A stretch of DNA of 15,759 nucleotides from Deltaproteobacteria bacterium RBG_16_44_11. Lineage in GTDB: Bacteria > Desulfobacterota > Syntrophia > Syntrophales > Smithellaceae. The notes under the pieces were generated by a model. It was given only the letters and a program-made list of their open reading frames with translations. It had not been told where the DNA came from and ran no database searches. Of the stretch, positions 12,994-15,759 are shown piece by piece (within the stretch, counting starts at the first letter, position 1; every line of letters begins with the position of its first letter). Position numbers and translations under genes: made by a program. The stretch spans positions 38,578-54,336 of the forward strand of contig MGQN01000027.1 in the NCBI GenBank assembly GCA_001797845.1. Reading direction: 5' to 3'.

Positions 12994-15759
12994 TTACGAA
13001 TAAATTGTGGCGCCCTCCCCCAATATTTTGTCCGCTTCTTTTTTAAGCTTCTCGTTTATATCCACACGCATCTCATCCCCTAAATATATGATCGTTTCGC
13101 TTTTTCCGTTGATGATATGCAGGTAACCGTCGCAATTACCGTGATATTTTTTTAGTGTTTCATTCAGGGAAATAATAGTTTCCGAAGAAACTTTATCCGC
13201 GTTAACCATGAAACGTACTTGTTTGTACGGATTTTCCAGCGCCTTGGAAAGAGCTACTGCCTCCTGAGCGATGATCTTTAGTGATTCATCTCCAACATCA
13301 ACGATTCCCTGAATAATAACCGGCTCATCTTCATGCAGCACGTCGTAATATTTTTTATAGGCGTCTGCCCAAAATATAATGTTTACGGAACCTTGTAAAT
13401 CCTCCAGGGTAACATTACACATTGTATCTTTTCTCCTGGTTTGCTTTTCGGCCAAACTGCTGATTACGCCGGCAATGGTAACGGTTTCCTTGTCTTTTTT
13501 GCTGTTTAAGTTACTGGAATTACTGTTGGCAACCAATTTTAGACGATCCGCAAAACGCAGTAAGGGATGTCCGGAGATATAGAAGCCCAAAGCCTCCTTC
13601 TCGACAGCTAAGAGTTCTTTTTGATCCCATTCGAGAACATCAGGCATTTCGTATGAATTTATTCCATTCTTTTTGGAAGAATCGGAATCAAATTCATCAA
13701 AAAAACTCGACTGTGAGCTTTGAATTTCTTTTTGCTTTCGTTGAGCCGCATCCATTGCCCCTTCATAATGCTGGATGAGTTGACGTCTTTTATGACCTAA
13801 GGAATCGAAAGCGCCGCATTTAATTAAACTTTCGATGACTCTTTTATTTGTCTTGCGCAAATCCGTGCGGGTCAAAAAATCCATAAACGATGAAAATTTG
13901 CCTTGATCCCGTGCGGAAATAATGGAATCGATTGCGGCCTCACCTACATTTTTCACCGCGGCCAAACCAAAACGGATGTTTTCACCGGAAATACTGAAAT
14001 CTTTATGTGATTCGTTGATATCCGGAGGCAAAATATTTATGCCCATTTCTTTACAAGAACTCATGTGCCTTATTATTTTATCGCGGTTATCCTTTTCGCT
14101 GGTTAAAAGAGCGGCCATAAAGGCAACCGGATAATGAGCTTTAAGGTAGGCTGTCTGATAGGAAATCATGGCGTAAGCGGTGCTGTGCGACTTATTAAAG
14201 CCATATTCGGCAAATGTTTCCATCTGCTCCCATATTTTTCTTGCTTTGTTTTCAATGATTTTATGTTTTTTAGCGCCATCCAGAAATTTGGGCTTTTCCT
14301 TATCCATCTCCGCGGATTTCTTTTTGCTCATCACTTTGCGCAAAGTGTCGGCTTCGGCCATACTGTAATTGCCGATTACACTGGCAATCTGCATAACCTG
14401 TTCCTGATAGAGAATTATACCGTATGTTTCCTTGAGAATCGCTTCCAGCTCAGGCAATTCATAACTAATTTTTGTTTTTCCCTGCTTGCGTGAAATGAAT
14501 TCCGGAACCATTTTCATAGGTCCGGGACGGTAAAGAGCAATCAAGGCAATGACATCTTCGATACGGTCCGGCTTTAAATTTTTCATAATATCTTTCATGC
14601 CGTCGCTTTCCAATTGGAACACGCCGTCTGTATCGGCTCTCATTAAGAGTTCATATGTTTGTTTATCATTAAGAGGTAAGCTATTAATATCTAAATAAAT
14701 ATTATTTGATTTCTTGATGAAGTTAACCGCGTTTTTAATGACGGTCAATGTTTTAAGACCCAGGAAATCGAATTTGGTCAAACCGACGGTTTGAATGTCA
14801 TTCATTGGATATTGGGAAACAATTTCATCCTTGGGTATGCAAAGAGGAACTCTTTCCACCAGCGGCACATCGGATATAACAACTCCGGCGGCATGAGTGG
14901 ACGCGTGGCGGTTCAGACCTTCCAGAATTCTCGATAAAGATAAAAGTTTGGCTATTTGAGCGTTATTTTTCGCCTCTTGTTGCAGCCTTGGTTCCGTTTT
15001 TATCGCTTCATCCAGCGTAATATTCAAAACATTAGGAACTAATTTGGCAATTTTATCCACTTCGCTATAGGGAATATTCAGGGCTCTGCCGACATCGCGG
15101 ATAACCGCCTTGGCTTGCATTTTTCCAAAAGTTATAATTTGGGAAACTTTATCCTTGCCGTACTTTTCTGTTACGTATTTAATAATTTCATCCCTGCCCT
15201 CCTGACAAAAATCGATATCGATATCGGGCATACTGATACGGTTGGGATTCAAAAATCGTTCAAAAAACAAAGCATAACGGATGGGATCTATAGTGGTGAT
15301 TTTTAGGGCATAGGCCACAAGAGAGCCTGCCGCCGATCCGCGTCCCGGTCCTACGGGAATATCATTGTGCTTGGCATGTTTAACAAAATCGGAAACAATC
15401 AAGAAATATCCCGCAAATCCCATTGCCTTGATTATTTCCAACTCATCGCGCAAACGTTTTTCATATTTTTCCCGAATTTCAGATTCGCTTTCTTTTTGAT
15501 CTTTTAAAATATCCGGTAAGAGCTTTTGGAGCCCTTCCCTTGCCTTACGTTCCAGATAATCGTTTAAAGTTTCCTCCGGATTTTTAATCTCAAAATTCGG
15601 CAGATAAAACTTACCGAATTCCAATGAAAGATTACATTTTTCGGCAACGCTCACCGTATTGGATAAAGCATCCGGCGTTTGAGAAAAAAGCTCGCTCATT
15701 TCTTCCGGCGAACGAAAATAAAATTGATCCGTGCCTAACCGCATGCGGTCGTTATCTTC
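12994..15759 (-). CDS. dnaE: DNA polymerase III alpha subunit (5' end outside window)
   Basis: The replicative polymerase catalytic subunit. About 921 residues are visible and the frame is open to the window edge (EDNDRMRLGTDQFYFRSPEEM), so the ATG at 15744 is internal; roughly 200 or more N-terminal residues, the PHP domain, are missing. Visible features are GPGRGSAAGSLVAYAL, the catalytic palm motif MPDIDIDFCQEGRDEI (two catalytic Asp), the third catalytic Asp region GLTKFDFLGLKTLT, the fingers/thumb region, a helix-hairpin-helix-like segment around TNKRVIESLIKCGAFDSLG, and an OB-fold (VTIAGVISSLAEKQTRRKD) followed by a C-terminal domain of about 120 residues. The stop TAA at 12994-12996 sits at the edge of a repeat block. 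No polymerase motif is broken. It belongs to the DnaE1 group by length and layout. Secure. Confidence 0.97.
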   Translation of the reverse strand, partial: EDNDRMRLGTDQFYFRSPEEMSELFSQTPDALSNTVSVAEKCNLSLEFGKFYLPNFEIKNPEETLNDYLERKAREGLQKLLPDILKDQKESESEIREKYEKRLRDELEIIKAMGFAGYFLIVSDFVKHAKHNDIPVGPGRGSAAGSLVAYALKITTIDPIRYALFFERFLNPNRISMPDIDIDFCQEGRDEIIKYVTEKYGKDKVSQIITFGKMQAKAVIRDVGRALNIPYSEVDKIAKLVPNVLNITLDEAIKTEPRLQQEAKNNAQIAKLLSLSRILEGLNRHASTHAAGVVISDVPLVERVPLCIPKDEIVSQYPMNDIQTVGLTKFDFLGLKTLTVIKNAVNFIKKSNNIYLDINSLPLNDKQTYELLMRADTDGVFQLESDGMKDIMKNLKPDRIEDVIALIALYRPGPMKMVPEFISRKQGKTKISYELPELEAILKETYGIILYQEQVMQIASVIGNYSMAEADTLRKVMSKKKSAEMDKEKPKFLDGAKKHKIIENKARKIWEQMETFAEYGFNKSHSTAYAMISYQTAYLKAHYPVAFMAALLTSEKDNRDKIIRHMSSCKEMGINILPPDINESHKDFSISGENIRFGLAAVKNVGEAAIDSIISARDQGKFSSFMDFLTRTDLRKTNKRVIESLIKCGAFDSLGHKRRQLIQHYEGAMDAAQRKQKEIQSSQSSFFDEFDSDSSKKNGINSYEMPDVLEWDQKELLAVEKEALGFYISGHPLLRFADRLKLVANSNSSNLNSKKDKETVTIAGVISSLAEKQTRRKDTMCNVTLEDLQGSVNIIFWADAYKKYYDVLHEDEPVIIQGIVDVGDESLKIIAQEAVALSKALENPYKQVRFMVNADKVSSETIISLNETLKKYHGNCDGYLHIINGKSETIIYLGDEMRVDINEKLKKEADKILGEGATIYS

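Noticed and set aside
12843..13046. + strand frame of 67 codons
   Set aside because: It spans the repeat block and the antisense end of dnaE; it looks like translated repeat.

Overview
The window looks like chromosomal DNA from an anaerobic, moderate-GC bacterium. The best guess is a Desulfobacterota (former Deltaproteobacteria) member, perhaps of the Syntrophales/Smithella type. This rests on a ferredoxin-dependent indolepyruvate oxidoreductase, a phosphoglycerate-mutase-like gene next to homoserine dehydrogenase, a UPF0280 gene, and the general style of the proteins. No marker gene fixes the taxonomy, so this is inference.

Left part (1-7442, + strand). The tail of a cupin-fold protein is followed by a promoter-like sequence and a seven-gene run: homoserine dehydrogenase (hom), an ApgM-type alkaline-phosphatase-superfamily protein that is probably the homoserine kinase of this organism, a YbgC-type hotdog acyl-CoA thioesterase, a membrane-anchored TPR protein, both subunits of indolepyruvate:ferredoxin oxidoreductase (iorA, iorB), and a class B DnaJ co-chaperone. 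Most gaps are short or overlapping, which suggests one transcription unit. The iorA-iorB gap is the exception and carries a small palindromic repeat.

Middle part (about 7443-11920, all - strand) is accessory in character and uneven in base composition. In transcription order from the right it holds a DJ-1/PfpI protein, a small DUF697-like hydrophobic protein overlapping an isoprenylcysteine-methyltransferase-like membrane protein by 4 bp, a DAPG-hydrolase-like gene cut short exactly where a GC-rich dispersed repeat begins, a cysteine-hydrolase-family protein with Ser at the usual nucleophile Cys position, and a two-gene cassette of a ClpP-fold serine protease (SDH_sah type) followed by a small membrane-anchored protein of unknown function.

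Right part (12036-15759, - strand) returns to housekeeping genes: a UPF0280 (ApbE-like) protein and most of DNA polymerase III alpha (dnaE), whose 5' end lies outside the window. The roughly 240 bp between them is built largely from degenerate dispersed repeats, one related to the repeat in the iorA-iorB gap. The dnaE stop codon lies at the edge of this repeat block.

The strongest leads for something undescribed are the ClpP-like protease plus membrane-protein cassette and the PfpI/DUF697-like/ICMT-like cassette. No tRNA, rRNA, CRISPR array, transposase or integrase was seen. No gene-free stretch exceeds 300 bases.
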